Shown one piece after another: positions 1 to 6,250 of a DNA stretch of 9,632 nt. The notes below the pieces were generated by a model. That model was not told the DNA's origin and searched no databases. It worked only from the letters and a program-made list of their open reading frames with translations. Numbering within the stretch: the stretch's first letter is position 1; every line of letters begins with the position of its first letter. This DNA comes from an uncultured Rhodocyclaceae bacterium. Lineage in GTDB: Bacteria; Pseudomonadota; Gammaproteobacteria; Burkholderiales; Rhodocyclaceae. The stretch is taken from positions 1-9,632 of the forward strand of contig URNG01000118.1 of NCBI GenBank assembly GCA_900549295.1, read 5' to 3'. Made by a program: the position numbers and the translations under genes.

Positions 1-2
1 CC

Positions 3-848
3 GGCATCATCAACGGCACCACCAACTTCATCCTGTCCGAAATGCGCGACAAGGGGCTGCCCTTTGCCACCGTGCTGGCCGAGGCGCAGCGCCTGGGGTA
101 CGCCGAGGCTGATCCCACCTTCGACATCGAAGGCGTGGACGCGGCGCACAAGGCCACCCTCATGAGCGCCATCGCCTTCGGCATCCCGGTGCAGTTCGAC
201 AAGGCGCACGTCGAAGGCATCACCAAGCTCGAAGCCGCCGACATCAAGTATGCCGAGCAGCTCGGCTACCGCATCAAGCTTCTGGGCATCACCAAGCGCC
301 AGGAAAATGGTGTGGAGCTGCGCGTGCATCCGACCCTGATTCCGGCCAAGCGCCTGCTCGCCAACGTCGAAGGCGCGATGAACGCCGTCGTCGTCAAGGG
401 CGACGCGGTCGGCACCACGCTCTACTACGGCAAGGGCGCGGGCGCGGAACCCACGGCCTCGGCGGTGATCGCCGATCTGGTCGACGTCACCCGCCTGGCC
501 ACCGCCGACCCGGAACACCGCGTGCCGCACCTGGCCTTCCAGCCGCACGCGCTGTCCAGCCTGCCGGTGCTGCCGATGAGCGACGTCATCACCGGCAACT
601 ACCTGCGCCTGCGCGTCGAGGACAAGGCCGGCGTGCTCGCCGACGTGACGCGCATCCTGGCCGATCAGGCCATTTCCATCGACGCCATGCTGCAACGCGA
701 GCCGGAAGAAGGCGAGGGCGAAACCGACATCATCATCCTCACCCACACCTGCCTGGAAAGCGCGGCGCTTGCTGCCATCGCCAGGATCGAGGCGCTGCCG
801 GCGGTGAAGGGCGCGGTGAAGCGGATTCGTCTGGAGGAGTTGCAGTAA
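3..848 (+). CDS. hom: Homoserine dehydrogenase, C-terminal 281 residues (5' end outside window)
   Basis: Catalyses NAD(P)H-dependent reduction of aspartate 4-semialdehyde to homoserine, the branch-point step to threonine and methionine, in the cytoplasm. The frame is open from base 3. It begins in the conserved GIINGTTNFIL motif that follows the Rossmann domain, so about 150 N-terminal residues of a normal ~435-residue enzyme lie upstream. The catalytic-domain signature YAEADPTFDIEGVDAAHK follows, with the conserved Asp and Lys residues (the Lys codon is at about 150). The last ~85 residues form an ACT domain (NYLRLRVEDKAGVLADVTRIL), the usual threonine-sensing regulatory domain of this family. 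The frame closes at TAA 846-848, just before a terminator. In many betaproteobacteria thrC follows directly; here it is 3 kb away. Family assignment is secure. Confidence 0.97.
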   Translation, partial: GIINGTTNFILSEMRDKGLPFATVLAEAQRLGYAEADPTFDIEGVDAAHKATLMSAIAFGIPVQFDKAHVEGITKLEAADIKYAEQLGYRIKLLGITKRQENGVELRVHPTLIPAKRLLANVEGAMNAVVVKGDAVGTTLYYGKGAGAEPTASAVIADLVDVTRLATADPEHRVPHLAFQPHALSSLPVLPMSDVITGNYLRLRVEDKAGVLADVTRILADQAISIDAMLQREPEEGEGETDIIILTHTCLESAALAAIARIEALPAVKGAVKRIRLEELQ

Positions 849-866
849 CTTCTGCTTCCGCCCATG

Positions 867-900
867 AAAAACCCGCCAGTTTCAAGCTGGCGGGTTTTTT
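867..900. terminator. Bidirectional rho-independent terminator between hom and the CBS protein gene
   Basis: A perfect 9-bp stem ACCCGCCAG (871-879) / CTGGCGGGT (887-895) encloses a 7-nt loop. It is flanked by A5 on the left (867-871) and T6 on the right (895-900). It therefore has a U-tract in either direction and can end both hom (+) and the convergent CBS gene (-). Confidence 0.93.
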
Positions 901-925
901 GTTGCAGTCCGGCACAAAGCGGCGT

Positions 926-1357
926 TCACTGCTTGATGTAATGCTCCAGTTGCGAGATGAGGAATTTCTGGTGGCTGATGGTGGCCTTCACCATGTCGCC
1001 GATCGACACCAGACCGAGCAACTCGCCCTCGCTATCGAGAACCGGCAAGTGGCGGAAACGCCGCTCGGTCATCAGCGACAGGCACTCGGCCACGGTGTTT
1101 TCCGGCGTGACGTAGGCGACCTTGCTGGTCATCACCTCGCTGACCGGCGTTTCCTTGGAGTTTTTGTTAGCCAGCGCGATCTTGCGGGCATAATCGCGCT
1201 CCGAGAAAATCCCGACCAGCCGCTCGCCTTCCATGACCAGCACCGCGCCGACACTGTTGTCGGCCATCACCTGCAAGGCATGAAACACCATGTCCCTGGG
1301 CGAAACGACGACAATTTGGCGATTCTTCTCCGTGAGTAATTGCTTCAAGGTCTGCAT
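926..1357 (-). CDS. Tandem CBS-domain protein, 143 aa
   Basis: A small cytoplasmic protein made almost entirely of two CBS domains, which normally pair to bind adenine nucleotides or S-adenosylmethionine and act as energy or ligand sensors. CBS1 spans about residues 12-65, with the core GAVLVMEGERLVGIFSERDYARKI. CBS2 spans about 70-130, from VSEVMTSKVAYVTPENTV to RHLPVLDSEGELLGLVSIGDMVKA. A short C-terminal helix follows (KFLISQLEHYIKQ). The length is typical of the stand-alone CBS-pair proteins common in betaproteobacteria. The start at 1357 is supported by GGAG seven bases upstream on the minus strand. No enzyme domain is attached, so the partner and the ligand are unknown. It converges on hom and shares its terminator. 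Confidence 0.9.
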   Translation of the reverse strand: MQTLKQLLTEKNRQIVVVSPRDMVFHALQVMADNSVGAVLVMEGERLVGIFSERDYARKIALANKNSKETPVSEVMTSKVAYVTPENTVAECLSLMTERRFRHLPVLDSEGELLGLVSIGDMVKATISHQKFLISQLEHYIKQ

Positions 1358-1389
1358 TTTCTGGCTCCGTTCCCTCGTATTTTCGGTTT

Positions 1390-1404
1390 GTTTTGCAGCA
1401 AAAC
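1390..1404. promoter_or_regulatory. Short palindrome upstream of the CBS gene (candidate operator)
   Basis: GTTTTGC-A-GCAAAAC is a perfect 7-bp inverted repeat around one central base, 33 bp upstream of the CBS-protein start codon. Its location in the likely promoter region suggests an operator, but no known regulator motif is recognised. The rest of the 1358-1521 gap shows no gene or clear promoter. Confidence 0.35.
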
Positions 1405-1521
1405 TGCACGCCGCCTAGTCTATGCGCCCCATGCCGCGCTGCCAAGGGGGACGACGGGACGGACGGGGAAGATATTCCTGGCAGGGCGTGCAATTGCCAT
1501 CAGGTGCCATGCGGTACTGTC

Positions 1522-2079
1522 TCAATCGACTGTTTCAGCCAGAATGGCCCATTGGTCGCCGGCTTCCACCAAGGCTTCCCGTGTTCGGCCATGCGTCACC
1601 ATGCCATGAACCTGACCCCAAACCTGGCTGGCGGTTTCCAGCGAGGAAACCCAGATGTAGGAAATCGTCCGTCCCACGAGCGGAACGATGATACCCGCCG
1701 GGTAGTTGCCGGCCATGAAGGCATGGGTGCATAGAATGTGATAGCCGCTGTCCGCCGCTACGCCCACGCAGCCAGCGTTGTCCGTTTCGATGATGCCGAA
1801 ACCCATGCGGCGGAACCGATCGAGGCTGGGTGCGATGTCGGGCAGGATGGTCAATGGCGTGGTACGCCGGATGGGGCCATTGGAAACCGTCAGCGCATCC
1901 ACGGACAGGGTGAGTGCGGAAGCGAGGGCTGCGAGCGAGGAGAGCGCCGCCTTGTCGCCTCGTTCCAGGCGCTGCACTGTACGCGTGCTTACCCCGCTTG
2001 CCGCCGCGAGATGATCCTGCGACCAGCCGCGCTTGCGGCGTTCCGCTTTGAGACGGCTTTGGTTGACTGCGACAGGCAT
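1522..2079 (-). CDS. XRE-type helix-turn-helix transcriptional regulator with an unassigned C-terminal domain, 185 aa
   Basis: Residues ~8-62 form a Cro/CI-type helix-turn-helix: RLKAERRKRGWSQDHLA, then the recognition-helix region ASGVSTRTVQRLERGD. After a linker, residues ~82-185 form a small alpha/beta domain. Its pattern (SLDRFRRMGFGIIET, then GCVGVAADSGYHILCTHA, then TISYIWVSSLETASQVWG, ending GDQWAILAETVD) weakly recalls a glyoxalase/VOC-like fold; this is inference only. ATG at 2079 is preferred over the longer open frame from 2241 because GGGAG lies eight bases upstream on the minus strand and the extra N-terminal residues resemble no domain. The gene is divergent from the DUF2249 gene, so the 2080-2294 gap may hold operators for both. 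Target and inducer are unknown. Confidence 0.8.
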   Translation of the reverse strand: MPVAVNQSRLKAERRKRGWSQDHLAAASGVSTRTVQRLERGDKAALSSLAALASALTLSVDALTVSNGPIRRTTPLTILPDIAPSLDRFRRMGFGIIETDNAGCVGVAADSGYHILCTHAFMAGNYPAGIIVPLVGRTISYIWVSSLETASQVWGQVHGMVTHGRTREALVEAGDQWAILAETVD

Positions 2080-2216
2080 GGCGATGCTCCCGGTGTGGTT
2101 TGCAAGAGAACAGTAGCACCCGCACGCAGGCACTGCCACGACAGGAACGTGCCACCTGGTTTTTTCCCGGCCTACCGTGGGAACTTTCCCCGGACCATCC
2201 CCATCTGGATCAAAGA

Positions 2217-2249
2217 CGCCATCGCCGCCCGCGACACACAATGGCGGCG
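2217..2249. repeat. Inverted repeats in the regulator/DUF2249 divergent intergenic region
   Basis: Two overlapping inverted repeats are visible: CGCCAT (2217-2222) with ATGGCG (2241-2246), and CGCCGCC (2223-2229) with GGCGGCG (2243-2249). They lie between the divergent HTH-regulator and DUF2249 genes and could be an operator or 5'-UTR structure. In GC-rich DNA such repeats also arise by chance. Nothing else convincing is seen in 2080-2294. Confidence 0.25.
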
Positions 2250-2294
2250 CTGTTCTTCATCAACGCTGTTTTTTACCAATAAGCTGGAGCTTTT

Positions 2295-2561
2295 ATGCAA
2301 CCCATTCACGTCTGCAACCACACCACCCCGGAAGCCCTGTATCCCTTCGATGCGCGCGGCGTTGCCAAGCGCTTCCGCCACGCGGCCATTTTTGGCGCGC
2401 TGGATGCCCTGATGCCGGGCGAAACCATGCGTTTTTGCAATGACCACGATCCGCTGCCGCTGCTGGCGCAGATGCAGCAGCGCTACGGCGACAAGGTGGC
2501 GATCGAGTATGTGCAGCGGGAGCCGGGTGCCATCGTAATTGACTTTAAGATTGTTTCCTAA
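2295..2561 (+). CDS. DUF2249 domain protein, 88 aa
   Basis: A small cytoplasmic protein of the DUF2249 family (TusA/SirA-like fold by family knowledge). The family motif PFDARGVAKRFRHAAIFGALDALMPGE begins near residue 18. It is followed by the characteristic FCNDHDPLPLLAQMQQRYGDKV segment, with an Asp-His-Asp-Pro core, and the strand YVQREPGAIVIDFKI. The start is supported by GGAG five bases upstream. DUF2249 proteins often sit next to nitrogen-oxide, hemerythrin-like or NnrS genes, matching the NnrS-like gene downstream. The biochemical role of the family is not established. The stop codon TAA touches a 24-bp palindrome. Confidence 0.88.
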   Translation: MQPIHVCNHTTPEALYPFDARGVAKRFRHAAIFGALDALMPGETMRFCNDHDPLPLLAQMQQRYGDKVAIEYVQREPGAIVIDFKIVS

Positions 2562-2584
2562 TAAATTGTTTATAAACAATTTAT
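2561..2584. promoter_or_regulatory. Perfect 24-bp AT-rich palindrome between the DUF2249 and NnrS-like genes
   Basis: The half-site ATAAATTGTTTA (2561-2572) is followed directly by its exact reverse complement (2573-2584), with no spacer. The core TTGTT-N4-AACAA (2566-2579) matches the FNR/NNR-type consensus TTGAT-N4-ATCAA at 8 of 10 positions. A further ATTGTTT half-site lies at 2550-2556. It begins at the last base of the DUF2249 stop codon and lies about 50 bp upstream of the likely original start of the membrane protein gene. An operator for a dimeric regulator, possibly Crp/FNR-type, is likely; it has no T-tract typical of a terminator. Confidence 0.6.
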
Positions 2585-2636
2585 CTGTGCAAACCCTGTG
2601 CTTGTTTGACTGCTTCCGGGTCAATCCGGAGTGGAA

Positions 2637-2672
2637 ATGAAGCGCCTGTTTTCGCACCGTTCCTGCCAATGA
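2637..2672 (+). other. Frameshifted 5' end of the NnrS-like gene (11-codon frame)
   Basis: ATG 2637 has a good ribosome binding site (GGAG 2628-2631, five-base gap) but its frame stops after 11 codons (MKRLFSHRSCQ, TGA 2670-2672). If one T is dropped from the TTTT run at 2649-2652, the frame reads MKRLFRTVPANEITADVLL and runs into the membrane protein. The likely original start is therefore out of frame with the body of the gene. Confidence 0.6.
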
Positions 2673-2685
2673 AATCACCGCCGAC

Positions 2686-3804
2686 GTGCTGCTCACCGCC
2701 GCCTTGACCCTCGCCGCGCTGGTGACGGCGGCGGCCCTGTTCGTCAGCGGGCAGGGCAGTCCGGCGGCGGTGGCGCATCTGGCGTTCGCCATCGGGATCG
2801 TGCCGCTGATTTTCGCGGCCATGATCCATTTCGTGCCGGTGCTGACGCGCACCGGAGAACCGGCGCCCTGGATTCGCCGTCTGCCTTGGCTGGCGCAGGC
2901 GGTGGGGGGGCTGGTCGTTCTGGCCCTGCAAGGCGTCCTGCCTTATCACGCGGTCTATGCGGGGGCGGCGCTCGATTCCCTGCTGGCGGTGGCGCTCCTC
3001 GCCTGGATGCGCGGACGGGCGCGCAAAACCCTGGGCAAGCCGCACCCGGGCTGGCGCTGGTACGCCGCAGCGCTGGTGGTGCTGCTCGGGGCGCTGCTGG
3101 CGGTGCTGCTGATGCCGTTTTTTCCGACGCACTGGGCGGCCTGGCGCTTGCTGCACTTGCATCTCAACACCTTGGGCCTAGTGGGTCTGGCTGCCTTTGG
3201 CACCATTCCCCTGCTGTTGCCGACGGCGCTCGGACAGGCCGATCCGCAGGCGGCGCCCTGGCTCTATCGCAAGCTGTGGCCGGTGCTGGCCGGCGTATCG
3301 CTGACGGCGTTCGGCGCGGCCTTCTACTGGCCCTTGGCGGTGGCCGGCAGCGCCATTTTGCTCGCCGTTCTGCTCGGGCTGCCGCTGCACTGGCGGCGGC
3401 ATTTCGGCCTGAAACGCTTGTCGGAGGATGGCGTCGCTACCGGCCTGATTGCGGCCCTGACGGGGTTTTTACTGAGCCTCGCGGCCGGCAGCCTGCACGC
3501 GGCGGGCCTGATTGCGGCGCGGCCCACGCTTGCCGTCTGGGCGGCGGCTTTTCTGCTGCCCCTGGTGACCTCGGCCTTGAGTCAATTGCTGCCGGTCTGG
3601 CGCTGGCCCGGCCCCAAGCCGCCGGGGCGCGACGCCATGCGCGCCTGCCTGCTCGCCGGGGCGCGCCTGCGCGCGCTGGCTTTTCTGGCCGGCGCCTGGG
3701 CGGTTCAGGCCGGTTTCGCGCTGCCCGGCGCGGCGCTGGTGTGCGCGGCGCTCGGCAGTTTCATCGTGCAGCTTTTGCGGGCGCTGCGGATCGAGCGAAT
3801 GTAA
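2686..3804 (+). CDS. Polytopic membrane protein, NnrS-like, about 12 transmembrane helices
   Basis: An integral inner-membrane protein with about 12 hydrophobic helices. The second contains a His-rich stretch (AVAHLAFAIGIVPLIFAAMI, then HFVPVLTRTGEP) and the sixth starts LHLHLNTLGLVGLAAFG. These His positions recall NnrS, a haem- and copper-containing membrane protein linked to nitric-oxide metabolism, and more distantly haem-copper oxidase subunit I. The match is by pattern only and a separate uncharacterised family is possible. GTG 2686 is the first start codon in this frame but has no visible Shine-Dalgarno sequence. Open frame continues upstream to 2641, and a well-placed start at 2637 is one base out of frame, so the gene may be frameshifted or re-initiate. 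It lies downstream of DUF2249 and the 24-bp palindrome, which suggests a nitrogen-oxide-responsive unit. Confidence 0.7.
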   Translation: MLLTAALTLAALVTAAALFVSGQGSPAAVAHLAFAIGIVPLIFAAMIHFVPVLTRTGEPAPWIRRLPWLAQAVGGLVVLALQGVLPYHAVYAGAALDSLLAVALLAWMRGRARKTLGKPHPGWRWYAAALVVLLGALLAVLLMPFFPTHWAAWRLLHLHLNTLGLVGLAAFGTIPLLLPTALGQADPQAAPWLYRKLWPVLAGVSLTAFGAAFYWPLAVAGSAILLAVLLGLPLHWRRHFGLKRLSEDGVATGLIAALTGFLLSLAAGSLHAAGLIAARPTLAVWAAAFLLPLVTSALSQLLPVWRWPGPKPPGRDAMRACLLAGARLRALAFLAGAWAVQAGFALPGAALVCAALGSFIVQLLRALRIERM

Positions 3805-3854
3805 TCCAGTATGTCGCTTCGGGCGTGGAGCGGAATTTGCCCTGGGTTACGCGG

Positions 3855-3860
3855 TAAAAT
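3855..3860 (+). promoter_or_regulatory. Candidate -10 element of the thrC promoter
   Basis: TAAAAT lies 30 bp upstream of the thrC start codon in a GCGGTAAAATCGCC context, matching the sigma-70 -10 consensus at five of six positions. No good -35 hexamer is seen at the usual distance. It implies that thrC has its own promoter here, consistent with its separation from hom. Confidence 0.45.
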
Positions 3861-3889
3861 CGCCGCTTTTCGCTTTTCGGGTTTTCGCC

Positions 3890-5332
3890 ATGCGCTACAT
3901 TTCGACTCGCGGCCAGTCCGCGCCCCAGGCTTTCTGCGACATTCTCCTGGGGGGATTGGCCCCGGATGGCGGCCTGTATCTGCCGGAGCACTATCCGCAG
4001 GTGAGCCGCGCCGATCTGGCAGCCTGGCGCAAACTGTCCTATGCCGATCTGGCTTTCGAGATCCTGTCGCGTTTCATCGACGACATCCCGGCCGCCGATC
4101 TGCGCGCCATCGTCCGTAAAACCTACACCGCCGACGTCTACCGCTTCACCCGCAACGGCGGCGACGCGGCGCAGATCACGCCGCTGACCCGGCTGGACGA
4201 CGGCCTGTACACCCAGGAACTGTCGAACGGCCCGACGCTCGCCTTCAAGGACATGGCGATGCAGTTGCTCGGCAATCTGTTCGAGTACGTGCTGGACAAG
4301 CGCGGCGAGTCGATCAACATCCTCGGCGCGACCTCGGGCGACACCGGCTCGGCCGCCGAATACGCCATGCGCGGCAAGCACAACGTCAAGGTGTTCATGC
4401 TCTCGCCGGACGGCAAGATGAGTGCCTTCCAGCGGGCGCAGATGTATTCGCTGACGGATGCCAATATCTTCAACATCGCCGTCACCGGCATGTTCGACGA
4501 CGCGCAGGACATTGTGAAAGCCGTTTCCAACGACGCCGCCTTCAAGCGGCAATACAAAATCGGCGCGGTGAATTCGATCAACTGGGCGCGCGTCGCGGCG
4601 CAGATCGTCTATTACTTCCAGGGCTATTTCCTGGCGACCGGGGGGGCAAACGGCGCGAACGACGACGAGCAGGTTGCCTTCTGCGTGCCGTCCGGCAATT
4701 TCGGCAACATCTGCGCCGGCCACATCGCCCGCCAGATGGGGCTGCCGATCAGGCAACTGGTGCTGGCCACCAATGAAAACGACGTGCTCGACGAGTTTTT
4801 CCGCACCGGCGTCTATCGCCCGCGCAGCTCGCAGGAAACCAGCGTCACCTCCAGCCCGTCGATGGACATTTCCAAGGCGTCCAACTTCGAGCGCTTCGTG
4901 TTCGATCTGGTCGGGCGCGACCCGGCGGTGGTGCGCGACCTGTGGGCCAGGGTGGAGCGGGGCGAGGCGTTCGATCTTTCCGGCACGCCTTGTTGGGCGA
5001 AGTTGCCGCAGTTCGCCTTCGTTTCCGGGCGCAGCACGCACGCCGACCGCCTCGCCACCATCCGCATGGCGCAGGAAAAATACGGCGTGATGCTCGACAC
5101 GCACACCGCCGACGGTCTGAAAGTGGCGCTGGAGCACCGTCAGAGTGGCGTCAAAATGATCGTGCTGGAAACCGCGCAGCCAGCCAAATTCGAGGAAACC
5201 ATCCGCGAAGCCCTGAACGTCGAGCCGGTGCGCCCGACCGAACTCGCCGGCATCGAAAAACTGCCGCAGCGGGTGGTGGTCATGGCCCCGGACGTGGTGG
5301 CCATCAAGGCGTTCATCGTCGAGCGGGTGTGA
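3890..5332 (+). CDS. thrC: Threonine synthase, 480 aa
   Basis: A PLP enzyme converting O-phospho-L-homoserine to L-threonine, the last step of the pathway that hom feeds; cytoplasmic. The N terminus MRYISTRGQSAPQAFCDILLGGLAPDGGLYLPE is typical of the long (class II) bacterial form. The PLP lysine is K120 in LSNGPTLAFKDMAMQLLGN. The phosphate-binding loop GATSGDTGSAAEYAMRGK lies near 147-164. Downstream family motifs include AVNSINWARVAAQIVYYF, VPSGNFGNICAGHIARQMGLP and ETSVTSSPSMDISKASNFERF. Length is normal and no lesion is seen. ATG 3890 is chosen because the protein begins exactly at the conserved N terminus; its Shine-Dalgarno sequence is weak. A long antisense open frame over this gene is a GC-driven shadow. 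Confidence 0.98.
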   Translation: MRYISTRGQSAPQAFCDILLGGLAPDGGLYLPEHYPQVSRADLAAWRKLSYADLAFEILSRFIDDIPAADLRAIVRKTYTADVYRFTRNGGDAAQITPLTRLDDGLYTQELSNGPTLAFKDMAMQLLGNLFEYVLDKRGESINILGATSGDTGSAAEYAMRGKHNVKVFMLSPDGKMSAFQRAQMYSLTDANIFNIAVTGMFDDAQDIVKAVSNDAAFKRQYKIGAVNSINWARVAAQIVYYFQGYFLATGGANGANDDEQVAFCVPSGNFGNICAGHIARQMGLPIRQLVLATNENDVLDEFFRTGVYRPRSSQETSVTSSPSMDISKASNFERFVFDLVGRDPAVVRDLWARVERGEAFDLSGTPCWAKLPQFAFVSGRSTHADRLATIRMAQEKYGVMLDTHTADGLKVALEHRQSGVKMIVLETAQPAKFEETIREALNVEPVRPTELAGIEKLPQRVVVMAPDVVAIKAFIVERV

Positions 5333-5345
5333 TTCGGGTGTAATT
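5324..5345 (+). repeat. Imperfect 11-bp tandem duplication across the thrC stop codon
   Basis: CGGGTGTGATT (5324-5334) is followed immediately by CGGGTGTAATT (5335-5345), differing at one base. The first copy carries the thrC TGA stop. It looks like a small slippage duplication; no function is inferred. Confidence 0.6.
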
Positions 5346-5425
5346 CGCCGGGCGGGAACCTTGGCGACATGGCCGGATCGAACGGCCGTAGCGTTTCGTT
5401 CTAGCAGAGCCAAGGGAGGCCCGCC

Positions 5426-5656
5426 ATGCAAAAAAGCCAACACACTCTCGCCAATCTGTTCGCGCAATTGGGATTGCCTTCGGAAGCGCATCAGATCGAC
5501 GCTTTCATCGCCGCCAACCGGCCTTTGGACAATGGCACGGCGCTTTACCGGGCGGCGTTCTGGAGTCCGGCGCAGCGCGCTTTCCTCAAGGAAGAAATCA
5601 TCGAGGACGCCGACTGGGCGTCGGTGATCGAGGAATTGAACGCGCGTCTGCACTGA
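5426..5656 (+). CDS. DUF2789 family protein, 76 aa
   Basis: A small soluble, probably helical protein. The sequence fits the DUF2789 family: HTLANLFAQLGLPSEAHQIDAFI at the start, a central PLDNGTALYRAAFWSPAQRAFLKEEI, and the ending EDADWASVIEELNARL. The family is widespread in proteobacteria and its function is unknown. ATG 5426 follows GGGAGG with a six-base gap, a strong ribosome binding site. It lies 93 bp after thrC on the same strand and is followed by a 13-bp stem-loop, so it may be the last gene of the thrC transcript. Confidence 0.85.
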   Translation: MQKSQHTLANLFAQLGLPSEAHQIDAFIAANRPLDNGTALYRAAFWSPAQRAFLKEEIIEDADWASVIEELNARLH

Positions 5657-5674
5657 GTTTTCGCTGAATAAGAC

Positions 5675-5709
5675 CGCGCGCTCCGCATATCAGGTATGCG
5701 GAGCGCGTG
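5675..5709. terminator. Strong stem-loop between the convergent DUF2789 and ilvN genes
   Basis: A perfect 13-bp stem, CGCGCTCCGCATA (5677-5689) with TATGCGGAGCGCG (5695-5707), has a 5-nt loop; a G-T and a C-G pair extend it to 15. It lies between two convergent genes, as expected for a shared terminator. Neither side has a clear T-tract, so intrinsic termination is not certain and transcript 3'-end stabilisation is an alternative. Confidence 0.6.
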
Positions 5710-5735
5710 TTCGATCCCGACCTTCTCCACCAGAG

Positions 5736-6065
5736 TCAGGGCAGGGCGTCTTTCCCCGGCTGGAAGAATTCGCCCAGTTTTCCGAATACCGCATGTTCCG
5801 CGTGATGCAGGCGAACGCTCACGACATCCTCCAGTTTTTCGATCTGGCGGGTCATCTGCGGCAGTCGCCGGTCTTCATCGACCCGCAGCCAGAGGCGGCT
5901 GTAGCGGCCATCGCCGACCGGCAGGCAGACGATGCCTTCGAGGTTGTAGGCGCGGCGCGAGAAGAGGCCGACGACGTGCGACATGGCGCCGGGATGATTG
6001 GCGACGTCGATTTCCAGCACGGCGCGGCCGGGGACGCGGGTTTCGTGGGAGTGGCAGGCGTTCAT
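5736..6065 (-). CDS. ilvN: Acetolactate synthase isozyme I small (regulatory) subunit, 109 aa
   Basis: Regulatory subunit of acetolactate synthase (valine, leucine and isoleucine synthesis). It binds the large subunit, stimulates catalysis and confers valine inhibition. One ACT domain fills most of the protein: AVLEIDVANHPGAMSHVVGLFSRRAYNLEGIVCLPV, then LWLRVDEDRRLPQMTRQIEKLEDVVSVRLHH. The short form with FGKLGEFFQ at the end resembles E. coli IlvN (about 96 aa), not the ~160-residue IlvH type. ATG 6065 is chosen because GGAG lies seven bases upstream inside the end of ilvB and the ACT domain starts soon after. The original ilvB stop (6070-6068) is only two bases upstream, pointing to translational coupling. 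Premature termination of ilvB at 6223 would weaken that coupling. Confidence 0.95.
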   Translation of the reverse strand: MNACHSHETRVPGRAVLEIDVANHPGAMSHVVGLFSRRAYNLEGIVCLPVGDGRYSRLWLRVDEDRRLPQMTRQIEKLEDVVSVRLHHAEHAVFGKLGEFFQPGKDALP

Positions 6066-6067
6066 GT

Positions 6068-6173
6068 TCAGGCTCCGATCATTTCGCGGTTGGCGGCGCC
6101 GGGCGGCACCATGGGGTAGACCTTCTGCTGCGCGTCCACGCTGGCGTGAATGAGGCAGGGGCCGGGGCGGGCC
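6068..6173 (-). pseudogene. ilvB: Detached C-terminal tail of ilvB, out of frame with the main ORF
   Basis: This stretch encodes the normal IlvB end, RPGPCLIHASVDAQQ followed by KVYPMVPPGAANREMIGA and TGA. It is closely similar to the E. coli IlvB ending KVYPMVPPGAANTEMVGE. It is out of frame with the upstream ilvB reading frame because of the 77-bp segment at 6174-6250. In the acetolactate synthase family this tail folds over the active site, so its loss is likely to matter. Confidence 0.9.
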
Positions 6174-6250
6174 AGCGCTTCGGCCAGTTGGCGCAGGCGG
6201 TCGCCGCGTCGCGCAACCAGGATCAGGTCGTATCCGGCGCGGGCCAGGCG
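6174..6250 (-). other. 77-bp intrusion in ilvB with a short-chain dehydrogenase signature, flanked by a 14-bp direct repeat
   Basis: AGCGCTTCGGCCAG occurs at 6174-6187 and again at 6251-6264, exactly 77 bp apart. The 63 bp between the copies (6188-6250) translate on the minus strand as RLARAGYDLILVARRGDRLRQ, reading on into LAEALA. That is the characteristic second-strand and cofactor-specificity region of classical short-chain dehydrogenases/reductases. It has no counterpart in IlvB. Deleting one 77-bp unit joins the frame as ALAEALARPGP, as expected for IlvB. The SDR-like peptide is in frame with the IlvB tail but not with the main ilvB frame. Confidence 0.85.

Noticed and set aside
2200..2263. 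FNR-like half-sites (ATCAA at 2209-2213 and 2259-2263) upstream of the DUF2249 gene
   Set aside because: The matching half is poor in both. The better one (2250-2263) would place the transcription start inside the coding region. A weak -10 (CACAAT 2237-2242) fits the other, but the evidence is too thin to call.
2172..2852. A minus-strand frame over the DUF2249 gene and the 24-bp palindrome
   Set aside because: It is antisense to a recognised family, its composition is that of a shadow frame, and no domain is recognised.
3761..5653. A 630-codon open frame antisense to thrC and DUF2789
   Set aside because: It lies opposite clearly coding genes with full family motifs, is rich in Arg, Val, His and Gly as expected of antisense GC-rich DNA, and resembles no protein family.
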